From NCBI GenBank assembly GCA_038501625.1, contig JAZAYU010000088.1, positions 1,674,001 to 1,738,000 of the forward strand: a DNA stretch of 64,000 nucleotides. Reading direction: 5' to 3'. The notes under the pieces were generated by a model that made no database searches, was not told the origin of the DNA, and saw only the letters and a program-made list of their open reading frames with translations. The translations under genes and the position numbers were made by a program. This DNA comes from Corbicula japonica. Its lineage: Eukaryota > Mollusca > Bivalvia > Venerida > Cyrenidae. How positions within the stretch are numbered: position 1 is the stretch's first letter; the number at the start of each line of letters is the position of its first letter. Shown here in pieces: positions 10,550 through 22,710 of the stretch.

Positions 10550-11098
10550 TGCTGGTCTACAATGTCTAGTGCCAATCCGTCAAGATAATGTTAGGGTTAT
10601 CAAGAAATTCAATAAAAACTTACTTCCTACTTTCACTTTCTACTTTCACTTTGAACCAGGAAGTAAGATTTCCTTGAATTTCTTGATAACCCTAACATTA
10701 TTTTGACGGATTGGCACTAAACATTGTGTAGCGTTATGCTACCGCAAGAAGAACACTAACAAAATGTAAGTGTGTGTCGGCCCAGGAACCCTCGTCGTGG
10801 TCGCTCGGACGAGCTACTAAGACTGCGCACTGGAGAGCTTTGCTCGCCCAGTATATATGTAGAACCCATACTGATTACATAGCTACCGTTAATAACAAAG
10901 TTATATAATTATTGTAATAATAAATAGTCTGCAACCACAGCGATAACAGGCCGATACAGTGGTTGTACCCGCTGACCCTATCCGCAGGCAGTGTACAGTT
11001 CAAGCTTGACAAACTGACCCTCTGACAGGTTCATTGAGTACGATTCGATATCGCTGTAGTTGCTTATTGCTTATTATATTACACATTGTAGACCAGCA
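10550..11098. mobile_element. 549-bp MITE with 16-bp TIRs and TA target duplication
   Basis: TGCTGGTCTACAATGT at the left is exactly inverted (ACATTGTAGACCAGCA) at the right. TA flanks both ends (10548-10549, 11099-11100), as in Tc1/mariner-type insertions. The other foldback arm lacks this insert, which shows the empty site. A strong internal hairpin occupies 10569-10722. Confidence 0.85.
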
Positions 11099-12557
11099 TA
11101 TCAGGGAATTCAACGTATTTGGTTTTTTCGGAAAAGTAAGTGAGCGACATGTTCTCTGCGGAACAAAATGGCGGAAAATTGTGTGATTTGGTGCATTTCA
11201 GGAGATATTTTGACCTGGTAAGTAGATTTATATCAATGTTATCGTAATATTAATACGCCTACCCGGAGGCCAGATGTGTAAGCTCCACTCGGTTTTTAAA
11301 CTTATGTTTCTAGAGGCCTAAACAAAAAAGTTATTGAATGCATAAACTGAAAGATTGTTTGTTTACAAAGTGAAAATGGAAAATTTTGTGACTTAAAACT
11401 GTGTTTTTAGTCAAAATATAACGTTCTTGGACCTATTTTAACGAAATTATTATCGAGTTTTTGCATATTTTTCTTCACGGCGGCTTTTGCACTTTACATG
11501 GGTACTTTATGGCCAATTTTTTAATGTTCAACCACCTTTAATGTTTGGCGTGGAAGTGGTAAGCATGTTTTTGTTCGGTGCAGAATCTGAATAACATACT
11601 CGTATGCGTTAAAGATATATCTGGCGCATCTGAACAAAAAAAATTAAAATCCATCTTTTTGCCATGAAAGCTTATACATCTTAATTTAAACTAATTTGAC
11701 CACATGGTATGTTTCAAATTATGGTTTAAAATAAGATTTTTGCAAAACAAATATTGAAGCAGACGCTCTCGCGGTATATCCGCGAGTTAAAAAACTGCCA
11801 GTTTTTTTAACTTTATACATATTTCATTTTTATATATTGGACAAACGGGAAAGAATTCGTAATACATGTATTCTTAGATTATGCCTAGTTTTTCATTAAT
11901 AATCGATCTCAAATGTTATTTTTATCATTTGTATGGGTAAAATATAGACCTTGGATAACTTTAATATAAGTGAAAGACACGAGCTGATAACAAATGTTTA
12001 TAATCAAAATAAAAGCCGATTTGTTACCCAAATACGAACATATCGCGTATTTGTTATGCAAAATTATCTACCACATATTATACTTGTATATTATTCTACC
12101 TCTTGATAAGTAAACTCCCGCCTTGTGACCACCTCAATTTCAAGACCACCCCGCTGTTACGGGCACTTTTTGAAAGAACAGATTTTTCCTATATAATTCA
12201 ATGGTCGCTCGCATCGATTATACGACCACCACGCTATTCCATATTCCATAATGCGACCACTTTCTACAGTCTTATATACCCAGTTGCCACTTATTTTGAC
12301 ACCTTAATTACGACCACAAGGCATTTGCTCGCCGAATACACAGTCAAGTGCCATTGTCTTTTGGCGAGAAGCGAACCTACAGTTTACAGTCTTCAAGTAT
12401 CTGACGTAATTTATTCAAGTTAGTGACGTCATTAAAAATAAGATTTACGTTTACGTCAATATTTCAGCGTAAGGAAACAAAATTTATTTTGTATACATAT
12501 ACACAAATGAACAGTAACAGGTATGCAAGAAAAAGTATCTTGCATGGGACATTCGGT

Positions 12558-12661
12558 AAAGATAGAAAAATCTGTCACCTCGGGTGAACAGTTTTGGCGG
12601 GAACTCGACAGAGCAACGTTCCCGCAAAACAGTTCCCCCCGGTGACAGATTTTTCCATCTT
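12558..12661. repeat. Short hairpin in the foldback centre
   Basis: aaaaatctgtcacc and gaacagttttggcgggaac are inverted at gttcccgcaaaacagttccc and ggtgacagattttt. Sequence just upstream (12115-12320) has repeated gaccacc motifs like Tigger/pogo-derived MITEs, which is uncertain. Confidence 0.6.
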
Positions 12662-14283
12662 CACCTCACACTCATGCAATATACTTATAATCCTGTCAAA
12701 ATTTCTCGGAATACCCTGATAACAAAATGCTATGCTCGGTATTGTTGTTTGGGTATATTCTGTGTCATATTTACAATATTTAGAGATTTGTATACGTAAA
12801 AAGGAAAGCATCTTATTTTTTTTAAATAAAAACGATTATGGAAGTAATTTTGCTTACTGAAGGAGGCTACAAAAGCGTGTTACCCTGAATAAGTTAAGAG
12901 CCTTGGGAATCAGACTTGAGCGTCATACGGGGCATAGTGAAATGACGTTTACCCATCCCGCATCAACTTGCGGTTCTACAGGTGCAACCCTAGATACAAC
13001 TTATTATTCCACCTAAAAAAAGAAAAGAGACTGGACTGGTTAGAAATTTATATCGGGGTATAGATTTATATATACGCGCACACACGCATATACACACAAA
13101 CAAACACGAGAATGGGTAGGTAGATTCTAATTGATATTATAAATACATATGAAGTTCTTGTTTCGGTAAAGCCATTTTCGGGCAAAGATATAAAGGAACA
13201 TCCGTGTGTTTGGGTAAAATATTGGTTTTGGTTTGATTTTTAACATTTGTCAGCTAGTGTCTTATTTTCACTTATATAATAGCGTATGAGTGTTATTCAG
13301 ATTCTGCACCGAACAAAAACATGCTGACCACTTCCACGCAAAACATTTAAGGTGTTTGAACATAAAAAGATTGGCCATAAAGTACCCATGTAAAATGCAA
13401 AAGCCGCCGTGAAGAAATATATGCAAAAACTCGATAATAATTTCGCTAAAATAGGTCCAAGAACGTTATATTTTGACTTAAAACACAGTTTTAAGTCACA
13501 AAATTTTCTATTTTCACTTTGTAAACAAACAATCTTCCAGTTTATACATTCAATAACTTTTTAGTTTAGGCCTCTAGAAACATAAGTTTAAAAACCGAGT
13601 GGAGCTTACACATCTGGCCTCCGGGTAGGAGTATTTATATTACGATAACATTGATATAAATCTACTTACCAGGTCAAAATATCTCCTGAAATGCACCAAA
13701 TCACACAATTTTCCGCCATTTTGTTCCGCAGAGAACATGTCGCTCACTTACTTTTCCGAAAAACCAAATACGTTGGACCCCCTGGCATATACTTATTTCA
13801 GGTATGAGTTGCTTTGGTATACTGTTCATGAATTTCAGAGTTCTCATGCAAATGGTTTTTCTTTTGTTTTAGTATGTGCTTGGTAATTAGAACATGAATT
13901 AGACTAAATTGAGCTTGCAAACATTTACTACATCCATAGCTAAATACATTTAATAACTAAAATCTTAGTGGCAATAAGTATTTCCCCCAAAATTCATTTT
14001 TTGAAATTTTAGCCTGTTTTCGCCATTTGCAATGTTTGCGATACCTTAATGTTTCGTTGTTTTGGATTCGAGGAAAGTAATAGAAAAGTATCCAATGCCC
14101 GCTTAACGGCCAGTGCGAATGTGACTTCGCACGGCCACTTTTTGAAAAGATGTTAAAGAAGGGGTCGTGGCAGCATTGCTTTGTATGTATAACGATGCCC
14201 GCATTGTTATATATATAGTACCCTTTGGGATTCGAGGAGGGATTTCCAATTTGTGGGTGGGATTATGCCGTCGCTATTCAAAT

Positions 14284-14497
14284 CTAGTCACGATTTGTAA
14301 GCTGCCGGGCTAGCCACGATTTGTAAGCGGCCGGGCTAGCCACGATTTGTAAGCGGCCGGGCTAGCCACGATTTGTAAGCGGCCGGGCTAGCCACGATTT
14401 GTAAGCGGCCGGGCTAGCCACGATTTGTAAGCGGCCGGGCTAGCAACGATTTGTAAGCGGTCGGGCTAGCCACGATTTGTTAGCGGCCGGGCTAGCT
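14284..14497. repeat. 26-bp minisatellite, about 8 copies
   Basis: The unit holds ctagccacgatttgtaagcg followed by gccggg. Copies are almost identical, with single changes in the first and the last two. It is GC-rich against an AT-rich background and directly abutting, with no spacers. Confidence 0.9.
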
Positions 14498-15596
14498 CAG
14501 CCAATGTTTGAAGACAGCCATGGTCCATGCAAGGTTAGAGCCTGGTATTGTCCATATTGTCAAGAGAAAGAACCAATTTATTAGTACACCGTTAAATGAT
14601 CTTAAATTGGGTAATGCTTGGCCCGGATTCCAGGCGATGAAGTATAATGTTGTATTTTATTTCCACCTATTAATCTTAACCCAGTCTACAATCCTCTCTG
14701 AACTTCATTGATAATAAAGACATATCTCATAATGCAGTAGGATAGAAAATAGACTGGCTACAATAAACATTTTGTTATGATGCAAAAAAATATAAAAAAA
14801 CAAACAAACTTTTTACAAGACTAGTCGCTAGTCTAGGTAAGCCTTACCTAAGGCACTTCATACAAATTAAAATGTAGGCTTGCTCACAACCGGAAGTACA
14901 TATATTATACATAAGGATCGCGGGGAGAGTAACGCCGAGGGTGGTGGATACGGTGTACAGACCTTGCCGTTCTGGAAATAGCAATGAGCTCATTTCTCCA
15001 TACTTGAAACTTTTGAATACTGTGGTATCATTTAATTTCGCGATGGTGGGGTTAATTTCGCACAAAAGCCGTAAATGATATGAATGTATCCGGGCATTAA
15101 TTCGTGGAATCGTATTTTTCTAACAAGATATATTATTACATGGCGATATTACATGGGGTTTAAACTCACGCATTAACTCTAGCTCGAAATACATGTCATA
15201 ACAATGCTGTGTGTTAGTGTGGGAAATTAACCGAAACAACATAGATATTAACAACAACAAAAACAACAACAACACCAAAATAAACATGGTCTGTCTGATT
15301 TCATTCTGATTTTGATCTTGCAATCGTTTTTAAAGAATCATTTACGACGACAGTCGCATATTCTCCTTGACGAAAAATGAAACTAGATGGTGTTCCGTGG
15401 TAATTCATTGAAGGATAGCAAGAGCTTATCGGAAAAACAACAACAACATGCTCACCTTAACAAAAACAGGGACATAACTCGTGACGTTGACGTATATAAT
15501 TTGGCTACACTTCAGCCCGGTTATCATAAAAAATGTACTTTGAAAGTTTTATGAAGAATTGTTGGGAATGGAAAGTTATAGCCAATGTAATTCAAA
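14498..15596. other. Stretch without recognisable gene
   Basis: AT-rich sequence with short simple runs (caacaacaa near 15250). No exon with paired splice signals and no coding domain was seen on either strand. Confidence 0.4.
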
Positions 15597-17034
15597 GATA
15601 TAGCAGGCTGTCAAGCGGTAATACTTTTTCCTACTTTTTCCTAGTTTTTCCTACTTTTTAGTCCCGTTCCTACTTTTTCCTACTATTTTACAAAAACCTC
15701 CTACTATTCCTACTTTTTTGTCAGATGGACAAAAGAAAAAAAACCTATTTCTTTTAAAAGGAGATTTTAAAAATATTTTTTGTGTTCAGAAAGTAATGTA
15801 CTTGTAAATGTCATACCTGTATTCATATTGATAAGTGTGAAGTTCTATGAATTTATTCTGTCTGCATAACTACCGCTATTGGTCTAACAGGCCTGACAAT
15901 GTCATTTGTCTAACTCAAAAATAGAAATAAAGGGGTTGTAAAACTCATGTGGGTAAAATAGATAACAGTTAATTTCATTAATGCCAAGTGAGTGTTGAAA
16001 ACTCCTAAAATGCAGGTTTTTAAAACTGATAATTTAACAGTTAAATTGCAAAAAAGTATTTTTTAACAGGAAATCACCTTTAAACACCTCAGAAATAGTC
16101 ATAACTTTATACATCGTAGAAAAGGTCTGACCGTCATTCTCATGTGATAGAAAGTGGCCAAAATGTTAAGAGTATTTAGAGGAATGTTTGAGCCATCTAG
16201 CAAGCCTCCTAGCGTAACCTTTAAAACCTTTAAGACCTGTAATTTCAGAGCAAACTTAAAAGCTTTTAAGTCTTCTCAGGGCTTTTTTTTTCTTCTTTAG
16301 TAGAGACAGTCTTCCCCTCAGAAAATTTCTTTAAAATCTTGCAGTTTTCTGCAAAAAGTAACTTTACATAAGATATTTTATTTCCCTTACAGAAGAAATA
16401 ATGTTATTTTCCCCCAAAATATTGGGCATGGGTCCCATCCCTTGGCATTGAAAAACACCTGGTTCTGAAAAACCTATAAAAGGCCAAACAGCCTGTAGTT
16501 TTCACTCAAAATCTGTAGACTCCCAGCCTTGTCACTGTAATGGTTGTACTACTGTATTTCTCCCCCTCCCTTCTTTTTGAGTTTTTTCAGAATGCTGTTG
16601 TGTTCACCAACAAGATACATTTAGATGTTGGCAGTAGTGTTTTCAAGACCATGGGTTTTCCATGTATTCAGCATTTATAATGTAACTCAGCATTTTTCAA
16701 AATGACCAATTATTTATTGCAACTGAGCACTGCTTGCGTTATGAATGTCTGAATTTTTTCAATGAGAACAAATGCTGAGTTGTAAAATTTATTTTAAGCT
16801 CACCTGAGCACGAAGTGCTCATGGCGAGCTTTTGTGATCGCCTGATGTCCGTCGTCCGTCCGTGCGTCGTCAACTTTTTCTTCAAACGACTTCTTCTCCT
16901 GAACTCCTGGGCCAATCTTGCTGAAACTTGGCAGGAATGTTACTTGCATGAAGCTTTACCAAAATTGTTCAAATGGTTCCAGTCCATTGCCTATCTAGGT
17001 CACAGAGGATAAAAATAGATTTTGAACATGAAAT

Positions 17035-18200
17035 TTTAAAAAATCTTCTTCTCTGAAACCATAAGGCCTAGAACTTTGATATTTGGTGTGTAGCATCACC
17101 TAGTGGTCCTCTACCAAGATTGTTCAAATTATAGCCCTGGGGTCAAAATTGGCCCTGCCCGGGTGGGGTCATGTGTTTTCCTTATAAATATATAGCAAAA
17201 ACTTAAAAAATCTTTTTCTCCAAAACCGCAATGGCTAGAAGTTAGATATTTGGCATGAAACATTGTCTAATGGACCTCTAACAAAGTTGTTCAAATTATG
17301 GCCCTGGGGTCAAAATTTGCCCCGCCCCAGAGGTCATGGGTTTTCCTTATATCAATATATAGTAAAAACTTAAAAAATCTTCTTCTCTGAAACTGTAAGG
17401 CCTAGAACTTTGATATTTGGTTTATAGCATCACCTAGTGGTCCTCTACGAAGATTGTTAAAATTATAGCCCTGGGTTCAAAATTTGCCCCGCCCCAGAGG
17501 TCATGGGTTTTCCTTTTATCAATATATAGCAAAAACTTAAAAAATCTTCTTCTCCGAAACCGCAATGGCCAGAGGTTAGATATTTGGCATGAAACATTGC
17601 CTAATGGACCTCTAACAAAGTTGTTCAAATTATGGCCCTGGGGTCAAAATTTGCCCCGGCCCAGAGGTCATGGGTTTTCCTTATATCAGTATATAGCAAA
17701 AACTTAAAACATCTTCTTTTCCGAAACCGCAATGGCCAGAGGTTAGATATTTGGCATGAAACATTGTCTAATAGACCTCTAACAAAGTTGTTCAAATTAT
17801 GGCCCTTGGGTCAAAATTTGCCCCGCCCCAGAGGTCATGGGTTTTCCTTATATCAATATATTGCAAAAACTTAAAAAATCTTCTCCGAAACCGCAATGGC
17901 CACAGGTTAGATATTTGGCATGAAACATTGTCTAATGGACCTCTAACAAAGTTGTTCAAATTATGGCCCTGGGGTCAAAATTTGCCCCGCCCCAGAGGTC
18001 ATGGGTTTTCCTTATATCAATATATAGCAAAAACTTAAAAAATCTTCTTCTCCAAAACCGCAATGGCTAGAGGTTAGATATTTGGCATGAAACACTGTCA
18101 AATGGACCTCTAACAAAGTTGTTCAAATTATGGCCCTTGGGTCAAAATTGGCCCCGCCACAGGGGTCGCCCATTTTACATAGAATTATATAGGAAAAATC
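17035..18200. repeat. Tandem array, about 167-bp units, 7 copies
   Basis: Each unit contains tagatatttggcatgaaac, then ttgttcaaattatggccctg and gaggtcatgggttttcctta. The unit starts at about 17079, 17248, 17413, 17581, 17748, 17911 and 18079. Confidence 0.9.
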
Positions 18201-18738
18201 TTGTAAAAGTCTTCTTCTCTAGAACCATAACACATAGAGCTTAGAATTTTTACACGTAACATCACTTTGTGGACCTTTACCACGTTTTTATTACATGTGT
18301 TACTAAATATAGTAACAAAATTCGTATGGTGTCAAAACTTATTATCATGTCACCAGCCTCATTATCAAACCAAGGCCCAGGGCTTAAAAGTGATAATGTG
18401 ATAATGGCCCTGCCAATTTTTGTCTGATTCCAATTATGTTTGTTCTACAGGCAGTCGTTTTAGTAAGAAATTAAAAAAAAACAGTCAAAATAATGATCAT
18501 TTGCACATGCGCTTATGAGCTTATTATTGCATAAATAAACAATTTTTGTTAATTTTGTAAAAGAATTGACATCTTGTTGGCGTATGAATACATCCGTCAG
18601 TGAGACAATACTTTGTAAAAAAGTCGGCCATTTTGTTTGAACTGATTTTGGTTTTATAATGTGCAAAGAAAACTGAAATATCAAAAACATATGAGGGGTG
18701 TCTTTTTAGAATTTGAAACAAAAAAAATGCAAAAACCA

Positions 18739-18996
18739 TTAGGAACAGCCGACAAACCTGCCGTCATCCTTGAACAGCTGGTTTTCTGGTAGGAGGCTTC
18801 CAATGTGCAAAATCCAGTTCTTGAAAAAAGCTAATTGCTGAATTTCCTTGTCCAAATATACACACAACTTCAAAAGAATATTCTGTGTTGTTGTTTTTGT
18901 TGTTTCCTTCTTCTCTTCAGTCAGTTGAAATTTAACACCAGCAACAAAGCCATTTAAGTTTTTATTTAGAAACCGAAATGGCCTAGACGCAGGCAT
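18739..18996 (-). pseudogene. Possible exon relic of an unknown protein
   Basis: A minus-strand frame of 85 residues contains LCVYLDKEIQQLAFFKNWIL and GSLLPENQLFKDDGRF, a composition more protein-like than the surrounding AT-rich frames. It sits inside the insert within the bivalve repeat, so it could be a transposase fragment. No family is recognised and no clear splice partners were found. Confidence 0.25.
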
Positions 18997-19467
18997 TCAG
19001 ATTATCAGGATTTCTGATCATCAAGCACGTAAATCCATCAGCACAGACTAAACAATAATTAAAACACACTTGAGTAATAAAATCCAAAAAAAAGTGTCCG
19101 AAATTGAATGCATTGACATGCCGGAAGGAATATTGATCTCGAAAAATGACGTCAGTGTTATAAAGGTTATAACGGCTCCTGTTTCAAGCGGATTATAATA
19201 ATTACAGACTCTCAATTAGTACAAATGGTTTTGTTCTCGGTTAGATGACTTGCAAAAAGAAAAGCATTAGTATATTATACAATTGTATTACAGTGCCTCC
19301 ATATTTAGGCGACACTAAGAAATTAGCGAGGGCGAGGGGCTTTCTGAGAAAGTAGTTCCGTCACTGTCAAATTTTAATACATTTGCATGATAATATACTT
19401 TATACGATAGACCAACTGGACATCAGAGAGTCGACGTACACATGTAATAAACAGATAAATGAACAGG

Positions 19468-19590
19468 TTAGCAGTGCCTTTGAATGATAATGGCCCTGCC
19501 ATGAGATAATGGCCCTCGGGCTAAAGCCCTCGGGCCATTATCAACATGACAGGGCCATTATCATTCAAAGGCACTGCTAACCTGTTCATT
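19468..19590. repeat. Palindromic end element, copy 1 (gataatggccctg)
   Basis: Arms agcagtgcctttgaatgata and the complement tatcattcaaaggcactgct enclose ccctcgggctaaagccctcg. The related copy at 24426-24545 shares the core and the preceding cgtacacatgtaat. Confidence 0.8.
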
Positions 19591-20179
19591 AACCTCTAAA
19601 TACATATCATGACCGCAGGCTCGAATTGGCCCCACCCAGGGGCTTATCAATTTTTACATAGAGCTAAATAGTAAGAACTGAAGACATGTAGAATGTTTGC
19701 TAGTGTCAAACTACACCCCTTGTTCTCTGAAACTAATGCGACTAGGCCTTAGATATTTCGTGTTGAGTATTGTAAAGAGACCCTTTACCAGCATTATTTA
19801 AATGTTGGCCCTGGGGTAAAGCTGAAAGTACTTTTGTACTCAGGTGAGCGATACAGGGCCATCATGGCCCTCTTGTTTTTAAATCAGGTCTGGTGATATG
19901 TTTACACTATTGCAACTGTGGGCAAAAGCATTTATAGCAAAGTTTAGATATAAAACATGCCTATTACAGATATATGTGGTTTTAGAGTAGGTTTCCATGT
20001 CAATTAACTTTTTTCCCCAAAATTAAAAAGGGTTTGGGCCCCTTCCCCTACACTTGTATACTGATACAAATGTATATGTTATGCTTTTTCAATGAGAATT
20101 CTAACAAATGTATCCTTTATTAATTAGTTATTTTGAAATATTTACAGTAAAAGGCCTTTTTAGACTTGAGCCTTTATAA

Positions 20180-20490
20180 AACCCCTTTTTTATGCCCCCA
20201 TGAAGTGTGAGGCATATAGAGTTGCACTCATAATGCCCCCTCGATGAGGGTCATAGAGAGTTGCACTTGTCCCTCTCTCATCAACTTCTCATTAACCAAT
20301 AGGCAGAATTCTTTCAAACTTGCAAAGATTGATCGAGCAGGATGTGAAGATGATGGTAAAGAAAATGCGACTAGTTTAACCACAGTTATGGCCCTTTGTT
20401 TTACAAGTGTTCTTGTAGCATTTGGGGCATCCGTGTCCCCAGGACACAGTCTAGTTTTTTTAAGGCCTGCTAAGAGCTCTGATCAAGGTA
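20180..20490. repeat. Interspersed repeat fragment (tgcccccat / ggggcatc type)
   Basis: Motifs catgaagtgtgaggcatata, tgatcgagcaggatgtgaag and ggcatccgtgtcc recur in related form at 39790-39990. The reading frame through it is a by-product. Confidence 0.6.
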
Positions 20491-20898
20491 TAACTTGAAA
20501 CACTGAAAGTCGATATTTTTTCTGCAATAAAACTGCATTTTCATTACTTTTTGAACATCTCTCATAATAGCAGGAAGACTTAACCCATGGTATTGCTGTA
20601 AGTGCTATTTTTATTCATCAAGATGAGACCCCATTGACCCATACTGACTCCACATAGACATCTCTTTAAGTTAGCAGTGGCAGTCTGGCTTATGTGTTGG
20701 GGCCTCAGCTGGATGACCATGATACATATAATTTGTAACAGAAAGAGTGAAGTCCCAGCTCTGAAAAACTGTTTATGTATTCCTACTTTTGAGGAAAAAG
20801 TTCCTACTTTTTCCTACTTTTCTCCTACTTTTTTGTCAAAAGGGTTCCTACTTTTTTCCTACTTTTTGAAGAAAGATCACTTGACAGCCTGGATATAG

Positions 20899-21665
20899 CT
20901 AACTAAGTTTTCTTGACAAAATCGAAAATCAAAAAACTCGTAACTCTATCACATGTTACGTTGATGTTGGTATCATAGCCATGTTTTTATAAGCAATATG
21001 ATTTGAAAATTTGATCAAGAATCTTTAAGAAACGGATAAATTTAGCCAACGGTGACGACTGACGGGCAAAGCGATCTATGTGTTCTTTTCTCCGTCACAA
21101 TAAAAACAATCTGCATAGAACTACACATGACAGTGTTACCTTCTTGTAAGATGTTTTCATTAATACTACATCTTGATGTCTAGATATTATAAAAGAGATG
21201 TTCGATTTCGAACTCGGATATTAAGTACAGGTATTCGAATAGCTGTTTTAATAATTCTGGATCACAAAATGGATAAGATACATTTTATTCAGAAAATAAA
21301 GTGCAACTTACTATTCAAACGTGAATTAACGTATTTCCCTTTAACGTCCGAAGATGATAAGAATGCATATTGTTTCATATACTCGTATGTTTCTTTTCTT
21401 TATAGGGAAAGAAGGCGTATTAGTAGAACAGACTAATCGAGACTTTTTCCTAACAGAAACCACACAAAAAGATATCCTCCAGGACCTCATTCGCTCTACT
21501 GTTCATTTTTTAATGCTTTAAGGGCCCACATTCATTTGTGCAAAGTATCATTGAACGACATTAAAATACCGTTTAAATATTGAGAATTTGATAATTTTCT
21601 TTTTATCGATTAACGTGCTGTGTGACATTTTGGACGACTGTTGTGTCAGAATACAATAGAAGAGA
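20899..21665. other. Stretch without recognisable gene
   Basis: AT-rich sequence. Short open frames have no recognisable domain or matching splice signals. Confidence 0.4.
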
Positions 21666-21669
21666 AAAA

Positions 21670-21795
21670 ATCATTTAAGGATGTCAGAAAAGATATATCA
21701 TTTTAGGATGTCAGAAAAGATATATCATTTAAGGATGTCAGAAAAGATATATCATTTAAGGATGTCAGAAAAAATATATCATTTCAGGATGTCTA
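21670..21795. repeat. 27-bp tandem repeat, about 4.5 copies
   Basis: The unit aaggatgtcagaaaagatat followed by atcattt is repeated head to tail with few changes. Confidence 0.9.
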
Positions 21796-22710
21796 CACAG
21801 TTCATAGAGGAATACTTCAATGTTTCAGCTGTGGTGAATATTAATTGTACCTCTATATAATGACTGTAAATGACTGAAAAGAAGCGAACACTGCCAAAGT
21901 GTCGGTCTAGTGTGGATAATATGGGATCATTTTTGAATTGTACAACGTTAGTAACCCTATGAAAATTCTGTCTTTTAATATATTAACTCGTAGGTTGACT
22001 GTGTAAGAATATTACGTTACATTTACTTTGTTTACAGGTCTTCTACAGTTTTTATTATATATTTGGATAAAAATAACTTTTTCGTCCTGATAATCAAGTA
22101 TTATATTAAAACTATACATTTTAAAAATAAGTCATCAGATATCGTTTACTCTTTTTTTAAGAATGTTAGTTGCCAACCATTCTTTACAAATACATTTATA
22201 TATAATGGCAGATATATAAATTCTGGACTCATGGTCAAGTTTGTAAAAATAATTACAAACAAATGTTCTTGTGATGTTTATGTAAATAAAGTTGTATTTA
22301 TACTGTAAAGTCGACTTGGGATGTATCATTTACTAGTTTCCGCAGATATCATTCAATTGTATGGCAGATTTTCCTTGCGTTCCAGTGAAAATATATCACA
22401 GTCACTGCCATAGTCAGGGGCTTACATGTAGCTAGCTCTCTTTTCATGTGAATTCATAATTGTGCCAGGGTGACCCTCCCGAAGTTTTTGAAAACAATGG
22501 CGATGGCGAATTTTAATGCGAAGAGAGGTTGTCAAAGGCTGTAGGTGAGTACAGAAACGACAAGGGAAGTTTGATATGAGCAGGTTCTCTAGTCCAGTAT
22601 GCATACTGCTACTTTTGCTGAGTAAAATAAAAATGTAGGTATCATACATGTGGATTCAGCCTTCTACTCGCGTACAGTAAAAAATCGGTTAACAGTTTCA
22701 TATACTGATG

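Larger units (their letters stand above)
10286..14051. mobile_element. Large foldback element, arms about 780 bp
   Basis: The left arm (10286-10549 plus 11099-about 11605) and the right arm (about 13275-14051) are inverted copies; for example, gcaaacattgcaaatggcga at 10298 faces its complement near 14030. The outermost shared bases are cattaag. The left arm is split by a MITE at 10550-11098. Both arms hold the same ATG-led mini-frame with a following gtaagt. The centre 11606-13274 carries no recognised gene. This resembles Foldback-type DNA transposons (inference). Confidence 0.75.
16797..19880. repeat. Bivalve-type interspersed repeat (interrupted)
   Basis: It starts gctcacctgagcacgaagtg, followed by the gatcgcctgatgtccgtcg block. 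It ends ctcaggtgagcgatacaggg then ggccctcttgt. From memory this repeat is widespread in bivalves. It is not coding: the apparent frames come from its tandem centre. It is split by an insert at about 18285-19598. Confidence 0.7.
15597..20898. mobile_element. 5.3-kb TIR-bounded composite element with 7-bp TSD
   Basis: CAGGCTGTCAAG (15604-15615) is exactly inverted at CTTGACAGCCTG (20880-20891). Both sides are flanked by gatatag (15597-15603, 20892-20898). Next to each end are many tcctacttttt strings, all on the plus strand (15626-15715 and 20780-20870). A 7-8 bp duplication with CAG ends suggests a hAT-, Dada- or Zisupton-like DNA transposon, which is unresolved. No transposase domain is recognisable. 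The interior is filled with later insertions. Confidence 0.65.

Noticed and set aside
12103..12423. 106-residue frame
   Set aside because: It lies in the centre of a foldback and is built on repeated gaccacc motifs typical of MITE sequence.
14284..14497. CRISPR-like array
   Set aside because: Repeats are directly adjacent with no unique spacers, in a eukaryotic genome; it is a minisatellite.
17632..18038. Repeated frames of about 80 residues
   Set aside because: They lie in the 167-bp tandem units of a bivalve-type repeat and run through its non-coding consensus.
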